This document shows, one piece after another, positions 24,157 through 34,977 of a stretch of 64,000 nucleotides of DNA. The notes beneath the pieces were generated by a model. It saw only the letters and a list, made by a program, of their open reading frames with translations. It made no database searches and had not been told where the DNA came from. The translations under genes were made by a program, and so were the position numbers. Source of the stretch: Limnephilus marmoratus (lineage: Eukaryota > Arthropoda > Insecta > Trichoptera > Limnephilidae); the NCBI GenBank assembly GCA_917880885.1, contig OU862910.1:22642710-22706709 (forward strand). Reading direction: 5' to 3'. The stretch's first letter is position 1. Each line of letters opens with the position of its first letter.

Positions 24157-24958
24157 TATTTGCATTAAAAAATATATATTTATTTTGTGTTATTAAATTT
24201 TAATGCTTATTTTACCACCTTTCGAAAACAGCTTTTCAATTTCGGATGCATTCAGAAATATTCCATTTATTTGGATTTTATTGCGAAGCGGAAATATTTT
24301 TATCTTCCGACAAAATAGGTTCGGGGCCTGAGCGGTTAACCGAGTTGCGCCCAAATATGCCGCAATAACCGTGCTAATCCGATATCTAAAAAAACGTTAA
24401 TTTAACGAAAGCATGTCGGTTTCGCCTCCCGGATTGCCCTGTAAAAACACAAGCAAAACCCATTAAGTCTTTCTGTCACTAAATCATCAAGTCATGATCA
24501 AAATAAAAAGTGTCATCTCACGATTGGGAGGTTCCAGAGGTGATAACAATCATTATGGGCTTAATATCCTTTCATAATTGTTACACGATCACAAAACTTC
24601 ATCTCGAGCTGTTAGCTGTTAGCATGTCGGTGAGTTTACTGACCGGGAAGGTAATTTGCCGAAAATGAATCAGCGATTTGAAAACCCGACTAGGGACTGA
24701 GTACGGAGGTCGCTTCCAAATAAACTGATTACACATTGCCTTAATTCGTTAATAATTGGGAAACTCGAATGTCCTGCGAAATTTGTGTAGCTGATGGCGT
24801 TATTTAGAAGATTTTACTGCCAGAACTAAATTCGCGAATTGAAAAATCCGGGATGACATCATTGAGTTCAAAGAGCCGCAGATGTAAAGATGTATTATAT
24901 AAATCACTTGTTTAATAGTTAGTAATCAGCCTTAATTAATTTTAATAGGCTTAAGAAT
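24157..24958. other. Unassigned DNA
   Basis: No supported feature between the MITE and the LINE. Confidence 0.4.
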
Positions 24959-26501
24959 TTGATCCACTTTGTAATAATAATTGTGGGCGATCAATCTAAC
25001 ACCGGTGGGCAGCAGTCTAAGGTTAAATCCAAATGCATCTTATGTACGAGGCATATTCAGAAAGTAAGTGTAAGTAAAAAACAACAAGTGGATTCTATGT
25101 ACACTGATTTCAGTAAAGCATTTGATAAGGTTCGACATCACATTCTTATATCCAAACTCCGACTGTTAGGCATCAAAGGAAGTTTATTGACATGGATTAT
25201 CAGTTACCTCAGTAATAGAGTGCTTAGTGTGAGGATTAATTTTATAGAATCCTATGTATTCGAGGCCACAAGTGGTGTCCCGCAAGGGTCCCACCTCGGC
25301 CCAATATTCTTCTTAATATTCATTAATGACATTGTAAACATATTTAAAGATGTACAAGTCCTACTTTTTGCAGATGATCTAAAATTGTTTAAAAAAATAC
25401 GAAATATATATGATTGCCTAATTTTACAAGCTAATTTAGATGAATTTTTTAAATGGTGCGAACAAAATATGTTATTTTTGAATACTGAGAAATGTCAAGT
25501 AATACGATTTTCCAGAACTCATTCTCATATTTTACATGAATATAATTTAAATAATGTTAAATTAACACCAGTATTACAAATTCGCGACTTGGGAGTTATA
25601 TTCGATTCAAACTTAACATTCACACCACATATAGATAATATAACTAATAAGGCTTTAAAGATTCTTGGCTTCCTTTGTAGAACCCTAACTGATTTTAAGT
25701 CCTTGGATTGCATGAAAACACTCTACATTTCATTAGTTAGATGTCAAGTTGAATATAATTCACCTATTTGGTCCCCTTTCTATAAAGTACACTCTAACAA
25801 AATAGAACGAGTTCAACACAAATTTCTTAGGTACTTAAATTTCAAACTCAAAATTCCAATAGAAAACATTAATTATTTAAGTTTAATGAATCGACTAAAT
25901 TTAATTACGCTGTCTGACAGAAGAATCATTTCAGACCTAATTTTATTGTACAGAATTATGAACAACCTAATTGACAGCCCTGCCATCGTTTCTACTATTA
26001 AACTTCTTGTACCGACAAGGAATACTAGACAAAATATAACATTCTTTTGCAACACATACACAACTAACTATCAATCACACTCACTTACCAATAGGATGCA
26101 TTATTTAGGCAACAAGTTTGGTGGTATTGTAGATGTATTTGCTGATTCCCTTTACATTCTAAAATGCAATTTAAACCAACACTTTGTTGAATCCTACAAA
26201 TTATTGTAACATGGGTATAATATATTTAACGATTTGATTTGTTATTGTAATGTTTATATTATATTTTGTTCTATGTTATTGTTAAATATTACATTGTTTA
26301 AAATATTTCACGGGTTTCCACAAGATTATACAAGTGGTTTTTTTTTCTTTAAAAACTACTTGTATATTCTTAAAAGTTTTTTCACTTTTATAACTTTTGG
26401 TATAAATTCTATGTATGTGTTATCCTAGATATCTTAAATATTATTTTCTAATCTATGTAAAAGCCCCTACGGGCGTATAACAACAATAAATAAATAAATA
26501 A
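24959..26501 (+). mobile_element. LINE (Jockey-like) with partial reverse transcriptase
   Basis: An uninterrupted frame (24959-26209, 416 codons) encodes a non-LTR reverse transcriptase lacking its N-terminus. It has QQVDSMYTDFSKAFDKVRHH (motif A region), GVPQGSHLGPIFFLIFINDI (motif B), LLFADDLKLF (catalytic FADD), the LGVIFDSNLTFTPHID thumb segment, and VEYNSPIWSPFYKVHSNKIE with the usual C-terminal tail. The first 35 or so codons look like non-LINE flank, so truncation is near 25060. The apurinic endonuclease and ORF1 are missing. The 3' UTR ends with GCCCCTACGGGC hairpin (26463-26474) and an (AATA)n tail. The intact frame suggests a young insertion. Confidence 0.9.
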
Positions 26502-26569
26502 GTACTAGATTTTTGTATTTCTTTATATAAAGTATATCTGAAAAAAGATTACAGAATATTGTTGATATA

Positions 26570-26991
26570 AACAGGCGGTCCGCTTAATAGATTCTCCCAT
26601 CTTAACAGACGGATTGCAATCTTTAGAGCACAGGCGTCGGGTGGGAATGCTATACTTGTTTACCGGTATTACAATGGAAGATGCTCCGAGGGACTAGCGT
26701 CATTGATCCCTTCGGCACCGGTGCATAGTCGGGAAACACGCCAAACGCGTACCCAACATTTGTACACGGGATCGTTTCTTCGACTCGTTCTTGTGTTCAA
26801 CAGCTCGACTGTGGAATGACTTGCCGGCCTCTGTGTTTCCTCCTTCCTACAACATGGGTCTCTTCAAGACCAATGTTCATTCCTTCCTCTCCTCAAAAAG
26901 ACCCTCCACACAGCATCCCAGATGACATAGGCCCTGAGGGAAATTATTCTCCTCAAGGCCTTTTGTGTGGAGTTAATGTAAAAAAAAAAAA
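26570..26991 (+). mobile_element. LINE 3' fragment with 3' hairpin shared with SINE-like family 3
   Basis: Conceptual translation with one frameshift near 26765 gives HRRRVGMLYLFYRYYNGRCS, SLIPSAPVHSRETRQTRTQH, then DSFLCSTARLWNDLPASVFP and PSYNMGLFKTNVHSFLSSKR, ending PSTQHP. This is a standard LINE C-terminus. The 3' UTR has a hairpin (GGCCCTGAGG ... CCTCAAGGCC, 26930-26960), then TGTGTGGAGTTAATGT and a poly-A tail (26980-26991). The AAAAAGACCCTCCACACAGC stretch and the hairpin-tail are shared with the SINE-like copies at 3760, 19708 and 49406. Confidence 0.82.
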
Positions 26992-28084
26992 CACTTGCTA
27001 TTTTTCCACATAATTTCATCCGGTTCAACAACGCTTGTGGTGAGCCGTGGCGCAAGCTCCTTTTCGTATATTTTAATCCAACTAGCCCACTAGATATCTT
27101 ATAATAGATGGTGTTAAAATTTGACTATGAAAATAATTGTAATATTTTTCGCCACAATTTTGTTAATTTACTACCCCTAAGATTAAAAATGAATAACTAT
27201 TTTTTTTAATTAAACATATCTGAATATTGATTGCACGACAGGTACCTACGTCATAATAAATTTGTTATTTTTACCCGGAAGCTGTTGCGCACTGTGAGAT
27301 GTCTCTTGATAGTATGTTAATCTCCATGCAGGTAAAAGCACCTGTCCGCTGCTCGTCTTGTTAGACTCACCACTCGGCAGCCCCGAGCGTGGGCCGGCCC
27401 GATGAACTGACCTCAAGGTCGAACCGATATCTCGTTTCCACTTTAATCATATCAAACGAAAACCTCTTTTGAATCGAATGTCTTCGTCTTATTTTAAATG
27501 CTGAAACTCATTCCCGCTCCTTTGTGTGAAAACCCGCCACGCCGACCAGCGTAAATGCAGGTTTTTTTCATTAAATTCAATCTGCTCGATAATGTTAACT
27601 TTAAGCTCTCCAATTTAAGCGTAAAAAATATATTATTATCATTAACATAAAATTGAATTTGGATGACATTTAATTTTTTTAATCACTCTAGACCTGATAT
27701 CTACTCTGTGCACGTAGCATAGGTATGGATACCGTCTACAGAATTATAATGGCTAATGACTTATAATCGATTCCAATTTCCGAATCCATTATACAACAAT
27801 TGTACTATAACATTCCCAAGTGTTATTACCTGCATTGTCTTTATCATATTCATTCATGGTTTAAATGTAACAATACCAGGACTAAGCATTACAAACACTC
27901 GAATTTACCTAGATTACATGAAGTTGCTAATATATTTGCAGAGGTGGCAGATCTATTTAACTGCACGAAAGGTAGATACAAGAAGGCTGAACTATCATAT
28001 CTTTTCAATCAATATTAATTTCACCCAAATAATTTTACACGTTTTGTATGTATGCTTGTCTGTACAAGTATTATTTGTTAACGT
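26992..28084. other. Unassigned DNA
   Basis: Contains a GC-richer patch near 27340-27420 but with stops in all frames. The open frames at 27756-28175 carry no recognisable domain. Confidence 0.4.
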
Positions 28085-28270
28085 TTGTTATTGTCTTCTT
28101 CTTCCTTGCGCTGCTGTCCCAACTCATTGCCTAGGTAGGCTGTTGGGGTTGGCTCTTCTCGTTCTCAGGTTATAATTTCTTCTTTTCTGAGTATCGCCTT
28201 CATCCAGGCCGTTTCTCTGAAGAATTTTGGAGCATTGAGTCATCCAGGAGCGTTTGTTATTGTAATAAAA
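28085..28270 (-). mobile_element. LINE C-terminal fragment, minus strand
   Basis: Minus-strand translation gives LQRNGLDEGDTQKRRNYNLR then TRRANPNSLPRQ, matching LQRIGLNESDTQNRRRNGLR, TRRADHNSLPRQW in the fragment at 63.8 kb. The nucleotide match runs about 150 bp. Only the extreme tail remains. Confidence 0.75.
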
Positions 28271-28280
28271 TTAATATATT

Positions 28281-28400
28281 TAGTCCGGTCAGTAGCTGAG
28301 TTCCTCGGCTGGCTACATTTTCCGCTAACTGTGGTGACAGTAGGAGATTTTCAAATTATTGTCAAGTTATCCGTATCCTGGGAATGTTGTCTTTTTTTTA
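28281..28400 (+). repeat. SINE-like repeat, family 2, copy 2
   Basis: Matches 455-585 in order: GAGTTCCTCGGCTGGC, TACATTTTCCGCTAACT, AGTAGGAGATTTT, TTATTGTCAAGTTATCC, ending in a T-rich stretch. It lies immediately next to the minus-strand LINE fragment. Confidence 0.5.
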
Positions 28401-29741
28401 AATAATTATTTTTCTTTTCTTTGCTTTAAAAAATCATGGATATCTCTTTTAAAATTTTCTGTGCAAACATTATTATTTACTGTTGCTTTGAAGGTCGAAC
28501 GTGCTTCGATCTTTTGTCTCTACTCGTGGCCTAAATTACTCGCTACAATTAGAAAATTCATCAAAGCTTGCTTAGATACTTAATTACTTCCAGATTATTA
28601 TTCACGGTTTAACAAAGCAATACCAACAATGTATATTCGTTAAAAGTGACTAGTCATCAAAGCGTTTGATTGTTGTATCAAGGAGAAATTGATAGAGAAT
28701 CTTATAAAGGGATAAAAGTATAGACCTCTTAAGCAACGACTTCCATTGCTAGGAGTGCAGTGTATTGTGTTGATTTTATAAGATTGCTGTATTACCAATG
28801 GGGGCCAGTGGGTTCTTGGGATGAGAGAATTGACTGCTCGCACGAAGAAGTTGTTGTCCAGCCATCTGACAACCAATCAAGAAAGTGAATCGAGATTTTT
28901 AATCAAATTATTTCATTAAAACCTCCAACTTAACGGCCAGAGACTTATTAAGTCACGCTTTATTCAAAGCATTAAACGAAATCAAATGAGCGAACGGCTA
29001 AAGAAAACAAAGAACCGGAAACTGCCAAGGCTAAGTAAAGAATTGATAAAATGCAGCAATTTATCTAAAGCTTGCAATTAACTAGAACTCTATCAGAAAA
29101 AAGTGTCATGCGTACTAAATTTTTGATAGATTTGGGCAATTATGAAAGATGTATGAGAAAATTCTATACCTGCTGTAGCAAATAGAAATAAGTTATAGAA
29201 TATCCACAAATTCCAAAATACCGACTGAAATAATTATAGTCATTTTCAAGCCAGTCCAAATTTAAAATAACCACTTTGGCTTTAATCGCTGGTAAGTCCT
29301 TCGGGCTTTGGTGTTTGTTGTCTGCAATGAACTATTTTCAGACATAAATACGTAGTTAATCGGAATTGTTGCACTCTTTGTTTGTTCCTTTCTAGTTATT
29401 AGCTGTGTTATTGTGTCGGTGGACATTATGGTTGAATGAAGGCGGTCGTTAGGAGCACACTTAAGGCCATGGCCTATTTAGTATTTTGACTGAGATTTAT
29501 ATCTTTCCCGTTTAGTTGTATTGTGAATCTGAAGAACTGTTTGTGCATTCTTGTAGGTAGCATATAAACCACTCCAATCAGTGGAAATGACATTTTACTC
29601 TATGATAGTTTCATATTATAACTACACCGTATATGGTTACAGTTATTACCTTATTAAAGAAACGATTACCAACTTTATGATGGTAATCTCAAGCATATAT
29701 TTATAATAACATTATTAACCTTATTTTTTTCTTTGTTTCAG
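28401..29741. other. Probable intron upstream of the first recognised Expansion exon
   Basis: The exon at 29742 opens with one base of a split codon, so an intron must precede it. No upstream exon encoding the first MH2 strands was found here. The stretch is AT-rich with short open frames only. Confidence 0.5.
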
Positions 29742-29814
29742 AATTGGACTTTGTGGGTTTGACAATCCAATGAGAGATCAAAAGACAGATGAAGTTAAAA
29801 GACACATAGGACAA
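29742..29814 (+). CDS. exp: Expansion-like MH2 protein, exon 1 of those seen (internal)
   Basis: This 73-nt internal exon follows a pyrimidine-rich acceptor (AG at 29740-29741) and ends at a GTATGT donor. The first base completes a codon begun in an unseen upstream exon. The remaining 24 codons read IGLCGFDNPMRDQKTDEV then KRHIGQ. This matches the MH2 stretch that Smads write as LG-LSNVNRN...RRHIGKGV, so the upstream exon should hold the first MH2 strands. It ends on a codon boundary. Family knowledge: MH2 domains mediate protein contacts; Drosophila Expansion and its paralogue Rebuff are Smad-like proteins without MH1 that control tracheal tube size. The symbol is by similarity from memory and could equally mean the exp/reb ancestor. 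Confidence 0.82.
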
Positions 29815-30203
29815 GTATGTAGCATATTTTCATTCCCCTCAAGCTCTCCTTTTCAATTGTAAATTTTAATATTTCTGTTAAATTGTACATACAATTGCGA
29901 ATACTATTTACGTTTAAACCCAAGGACATGTAATGGGACACAGATTTTGTTGTCGGGACGGGCACGAATGACTTTCAGAAAATCATTCGCCGCAGACGAT
30001 TATTTTCAAGCTGGATTCTCCTTAATATGATTTAACAAATATTTAAATAGTTGAACATAATCAAAACAAGCATTTTCCACGTACATACGAGTACATATCT
30101 ATATATGTTGTATGTGCCATTTCTGTTCAACCTTTCCTGTTTCCTGTTCAATGTCGCGCTCTGCGAAAAAATCATATCTGAATGCTGATTTTTTTTTCTC
30201 CAG
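29815..30203 (+). other. Expansion-like gene, intron 1 (389 bp)
   Basis: GTATGT donor to TTTTTTTTCTCCAG acceptor, phase 0. No repeats were recognised in it, in contrast to the long later introns. Confidence 0.8.
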
Positions 30204-30371
30204 GGCGTCAAAATAAAGATGGACGACGCCGGGAACATACTCATCAGGCGCTACTCCAAGAGTAACGTCTATGTGAAGAGTACCGCCGCCGCACCCAATG
30301 ACGAGAACGCCATCGGACAGGACATCCTCAAGCTTCCGGGGCAGGCGATAGAGCACGAGAAAATAGTCAAG
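30204..30371 (+). CDS. exp: Expansion-like MH2 protein, exon 2 of those seen
   Basis: This exon of 168 nt (56 codons, phase 0 at both ends) follows a T-rich tract and CAG acceptor and ends AAG|GTATGT. It continues the MH2 domain: GVKIKMDDAGNILIRRYSKS, then NVYVKST (Smad equivalent A-I-F-V-Q-S), a polar loop AAAPNDENAIGQD, ILKLPGQAIEHEK and IVK. Smads have the K-I-P-P-G-x-x-L-K-I-F-N element at this place. Intron 1 is only 389 bp, far shorter than the others. The exon is clearly GC-richer than its flanks, as expected for coding sequence under selection. No stop or frameshift is present, so the gene looks intact here. Confidence 0.9.
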
Positions 30372-31848
30372 GTATGTTTTGAATTTCTTATCTTTCAAAA
30401 ATTATGATAAGAATAAAAAATAACAGATTTTAACGAAGAAGCAGGCTAGCCGATAGCCCATTTGGCTTTCGAATTCGATAGATAGGTACATTCTCTTAGA
30501 TGGTCTCTTGAAAATTCTAGGATTAGCGTTATTCAAAATATTGTGTGCATTGTGGCCTCACGCGTTTAGCTTTAACATCAAATTTACATACAAAAATATC
30601 AATTTTATAGAAGATAAAGATAAAATTTTACCATTACCAAACTTCAGTTATGAACTAACACCTCTTAAATTGCATGTAACCTTGTACTTTTGAGATACGA
30701 ACATTTTTTTTAATTCTAGATGTGGGAACTTTAGATCACATATTCTTTGGTTTTCCCTCTCTAATAAATATCTTCTTTTCTAGCAAGCGTTATCTAAAAT
30801 TGCCTCCCCTCCATTCAACATCTCATCTCTTCTAAGTCTCAACTCGAACCAAACTTCCATATAATTCTGAAATTTGCACATTTAAATAAAATTAATTTGT
30901 AAATTCACCTTTCCTTTCTCTGTAATTTTAAATGACAGCCTATGAAGGGTAAAAGCCATAAATAATTTAAAAAAGAACGTTTACCAAAAAATGGGAGTGC
31001 AAATTTGAGCTGGAATTTGCAATGAGCTTGATTAACAGGTGTACATAAAACATATAACTACAGCCTTGTATTCATAATGTTTTCACCCGCCGTGGATTCT
31101 ATTCCATCCACATAAACGCGTACACCGTTCGTTATCTCTCAAAATCAACACGTTTAACAGAGGCACGAAGTTCATCAATAAGATGAGTTAGTACTTTCTT
31201 CCATTCTTCCTAAACCAGAAGAGGAATTTCTATTCAACAATTGAAATTCCACCCGTTAAACTGAAAAAGACTCTATTAGTTTGAGCAAAGAATCTTCCGG
31301 AATCCACGACCATTAGGCGACCGACGAGTGACGCAGCTTTCTACCGCAGCCTTTTGACCTTTATTTCCCCTCAAAGACACCAGACACCGGCCGTGTCACA
31401 ATTTGACACCAGCCGAGAAGCTTGAAATATTATAATGATTATTTAAACTGACACTTAATAAAATGGCCACATTTTTTAGACGGGATTAGCGTTATAACAC
31501 GAAATTCAAGGTTTTTTCTAATCATTTATTCAACACTCTTTTTAATTTCTGTGTGAAATATGTAAATCGCCCATTTTCTTGTGCGAGTATCGAATTAACG
31601 CGGAATTATTTTTTTTATATGAATTAGAAATTTGTCGAACGATCAGTGTAGGCCTCGTGAAAATGGCACAGCTTTTCCAGGTAAAATCAACTATATTCAG
31701 GTTACAGCGTTATTTCTATAACAAAGGATTAAGGATTGTTGAAAAATCCACTACTATGCTAAAATGACAAGTATGTTTCGTAATTCTCTAAGGTTAGATA
31801 AATATTCCGAACGGTGATTGTTGAGATTTGGGCAACACCTGGCTCCCT

Positions 31849-32100
31849 AGCACGGTCGATCGATAAGGATTGAAAAGATAACTTTCGATAACTTCTCATC
31901 GTTACCTAGGACAACTGCAGATCGCTAACGTACAAACAACAGTTGACTACGAATATATTAATACTTAGTCATATTAACTTAGTTATATTATACTTAGTCA
32001 TTGCGAATTGTTATTTATTCGTTGGCGATCTGCAGTAATTCTAGGAAACGATGATAAGTTACCGAAAGTTATCACATCGATCCGTATCATCGACTGTGCT
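31849..32100. mobile_element. Fold-back MITE with ~80-bp inverted arms
   Basis: Left arm 31849-31931 and right arm 32020-32100 are imperfect inverses. Paired blocks are AGCACGGTCGATCGATA/AGCACAGTCGATGATAC, GATAACTTTCGATAACTT/GATAACTTTCGGTAACTT, ATCGTTACCTAG/ATCGTTTCCTAG and ACTGCAGATCGCTAACG/ACTGCAGATCGCCAACG. The spacer is AT-rich. No clear target duplication was seen. Non-coding. Confidence 0.75.
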
Positions 32101-32188
32101 TGTGGACTTGGTAATAAAAGTTAATAAAATATTAAAAAATAAATAATAATTCACATTGTCCAAAATTTTAAAAAAATTTATGTAAATC

Positions 32189-32544
32189 AAATTTATTAAT
32201 GTTATTATTAAGTTCTGCAAGTATTTTAGTTTCTATTATTGTGGCAGCTGTTTCGGCGTTCAATGAACAATAATAAGGATGGGTTGTTTCAAAAAATTTT
32301 AACAATTCATAAAATATTTGAAGTTGATTTTCACGTTCTGTGAAAGTTCTATTCAAGTTCTGTGATTATTTCAGTTTTATGAAGCAACTGGCCTTTAATG
32401 GTATAATAACAAAACTTGAATAGAACTTACACAGAACGTTAAAATTAACTATAAATATAAGTAATTGTTAAAAAATTTAAAGCCCCCCGTCCTAAGAGTA
32501 ATAAAAAAGCTAAAATACTTGCAAAACTTAACATTATTAAATTT
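32189..32544. mobile_element. Fold-back element, copy 1 of a family (ATTCAAGTTCTGT type)
   Basis: Long inverted arms of about 150-170 bp (left 32189-32362, right 32413-32544). Paired blocks are AAATTTATTAATGTTA/AAATTTAATAATGTTA, TGCAAGTATTTTAG in both, AATTTTTTAACAAT and ACGTTCTGTGAAAGTTCTAT/ACGTTCTGTGTAAGTTCTAT. The inner ends carry TATTCAAGTT/AACTTGAATA. A related element is at 55340-55570. An open frame runs through the left arm but is not conserved. Confidence 0.72.
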
Positions 32545-32839
32545 GATAAATGAAGCAATTTATCTTTGAACCACTTTTATATTTGAGTAAATCCGACCGG
32601 TTTTATTTAAGAATGACCGTTCCTTCTTCAGGGCAAATGTATACTGATTTGACAGTTTTGAAATATGGATGGGAACAATGTATTATGATTATTAAATTTG
32701 ATTTATACGAAATTAAAAAAAAAAAGGATTTCTACCTTCGATCAAGAGTATACTTAGTCGAAGATTTCTACGTATTGAACACAAAAACAATTAATACGTA
32801 TTTTCCAAATTTTACCGATTCTCAAAAATGATTATTTAA

Positions 32840-33104
32840 GGGGTCGTCCATTAATCACGTGATGTTTTTAGCAGCTTTTTAACCCCCCCCCCCGTGGTGA
32901 TATGTGTGAGGTTTTAGACTTACCCCCCCCCCCCCCCCCCCAAATCACGTGCATTAAAGTGTTTTGAAATTTTCAGAATATTATCACTAAAAATAAATAC
33001 ACGTGATATCTCATTATACCCCCCTCCCCCTGGTGATATTTCGTGATTTTTTCCGAACCCCCCCCCCCCCCCTTTCGAGCCTCACGTGATTAATGGACGA
33101 CCCC
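32840..33104. mobile_element. MITE with GGGGTCGTCCATTAATCACG termini, copy 2 (PIF/Harbinger-like)
   Basis: A 265-bp element with 23-bp inverted ends (GGGGTCGTCCATTAATCACG onward), flanked by TAA (32837-32839 and 33105-33107), which fits the TWA target preference of PIF/Harbinger. It is colinear with 1822-2085, including TTTTCAGAATATTATCAC, GATATCTCATTATA and GATATTTCGTGATTTTTTCC. The four poly-C tracts are retained, with lengths that differ between copies. Confidence 0.88.
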
Positions 33105-33814
33105 TAAGAACGTAGTGAACATTATTTCAAATAAATGATATCGTTATAATTATAATGAACAGATATTTTTCGATAAAAAGAAAACATTTTAACCTAGGTA
33201 TAACCCGTATTCACGCTTTATAATAATAATTTTAGTGGCTAGAATTTTTAATCCACGTCCTGCAACGATTAATCATTTACTTGGGTAATGTTATAATTGT
33301 CTTAAAATGTCAATATCATGTTGCTTTTTATCAAATCGTGATATTTTATTTCCGCGTTCATTAACCACCACCTTAGCTAAGCTCAATGGGTCGGAAAGTA
33401 AATTAGTAGAACGGATTCTTTAAACTAAGAGATATTTAATTATTAGGATATTTGGTTTTGTTTCGGAGTCACGACTCTTGTTACAGGTTTGCCTATTCAT
33501 ATAAGAACGATAATTAAAATACTCAATTTTAACCGATATATTAGATGTATTGGAATTAGGTACATACTAAAATAGTAGCAGTGTAGTTTGGGTGGGTGTT
33601 TTAATAGCCACCTTAGAGTAGCCAATTGTTATTGAAACCTTAAGGCCCTTACCCAATCTCGTTCATACTCGATAGTTTTGTGCTCATTCGAACATGTCTC
33701 AATGTGTGTACCGTTTCGCTCGATGTTTTTTGTTCGATACCGAGTCAATTCTTGTTCGAAGTTCGACAGAAATTCACGATTTGCGCAGCTTGGTGGTACA
33801 TCTGCCGGCAGCCG

Positions 33815-34130
33815 ATCGTAAAATCAGGCGGATCGTGATCTGCCGCCATTTCACAATGTGCCGGATATAAGTTAGGCACATCATTGTCGCACAACACTAT
33901 CGAACGAACGTAAATAAAGCGCGGGCAGCGCCTCTGTTGGTGCATTTTACAACTCTTATTTGAATGTGCCTAAGCGAATAGCAAGGCTGAATGTCGGACA
34001 TTCATCTTCGATCGATATGCCTGGTTGTAAATCTGCCTCTTCGTGATGTGCCCCGACACATTGTGAAATGGCGGCAGATCACGATGTGGCTAGGCGCATC
34101 ATAATACGCCTGATATTACGATCGGCGTCT
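33815..34130. mobile_element. Inverted-repeat element (GATCTGCCGCCATTTCACAA type)
   Basis: GATCGTGATCTGCCGCCATT and following TTCACAATGTG at 33833-33862 recur inverted (CACATTGTGAAATGGCGGCA at about 34056). Beyond these, GCCGATCGTAAAATCAGGC pairs with the complement of GCCTGATATTACGATCGG near 34108-34126. The right arm holds an extra ~20 bp. True outer ends are not defined and may reach about 33630 and 34215. GC-richer than its surroundings; no protein recognised. Confidence 0.6.
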
Positions 34131-34775
34131 TGTTTCGAGCTGCTCGAGCATGAGGACACAACATAGTTCCAAGTCAACGTGTTCGATCGAGCCAAACCGT
34201 CGAGCATGAATATACGTGTGTACATAGCTTTCGAATATTTTTTTAAACATAATTTACGTGTCATGTTACACTATTCTCCAGCACCTACAGGAAAAATATC
34301 ATATTGGTTCTGCAGTTCAAAGAAAAAAGTTTTAACAATAATGAAAATTACTTATTTATTTATTACTTCGGATATTTTATGTGATATCGTTTTACACTAT
34401 AATGAAATCCTAATTGCTTTCTTACGATATGGATTTCTTGGACATTTAAACAATATTAATAACTACTTAATAAAATTTTTGAAAATGTCAGTCAAATTGA
34501 AAATTACGCTATATTTATGTTGTTCGCAGCAAATTAATTTCATGCGCTAGAATCCTTATTAATTTTATTTGACTGGTTGCTTATATAATATTAGGAGTAT
34601 GTTGTTAACTTAAATAAAATTTCAACTTTTACGGATTGAAATAAAGCTTCTCCAATTAACTAATATCATGTCCGCGTCTCGAAACCTTTCAAAAATATAA
34701 CAAAATTATGAACTCATCCAAAAGACTTATTATCGAATACCCACGTAAAACATTAAATCATCAACACCTTTTTGT

Positions 34776-34977
34776 TTTCAAACTGATATTTTGTTAATAT
34801 TGTTCAGACCTTTGTTATTCAAAATTAATAATTAATTAATTAATTTTCAAAATGATATTTTGTTAATATTGTTCAGACCTTTGTTATTCAAAATTAATAA
34901 TTAATTAATTAATTTTCAAAATGATATTTTGTTAATATTGTTCGGACCTTTGTTATTCAAAATTAATAATTAATCAC
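34776..34977. repeat. Tandem repeat, three units of 69 bp
   Basis: GATATTTTGTTAATATTGTT, CAGACCTTTGTTATTCAAAA and an AATTAATTAATTAATT stretch recur three times, with the TGTTC-GACC anchor at 34801, 34870 and 34939. Units are nearly identical, so expansion is recent. No coding role is apparent. Confidence 0.88.

Noticed and set aside
34776..34977. CRISPR-like array
   Set aside because: Units are directly contiguous with no variable spacers, in an animal genome; it is a plain tandem repeat.
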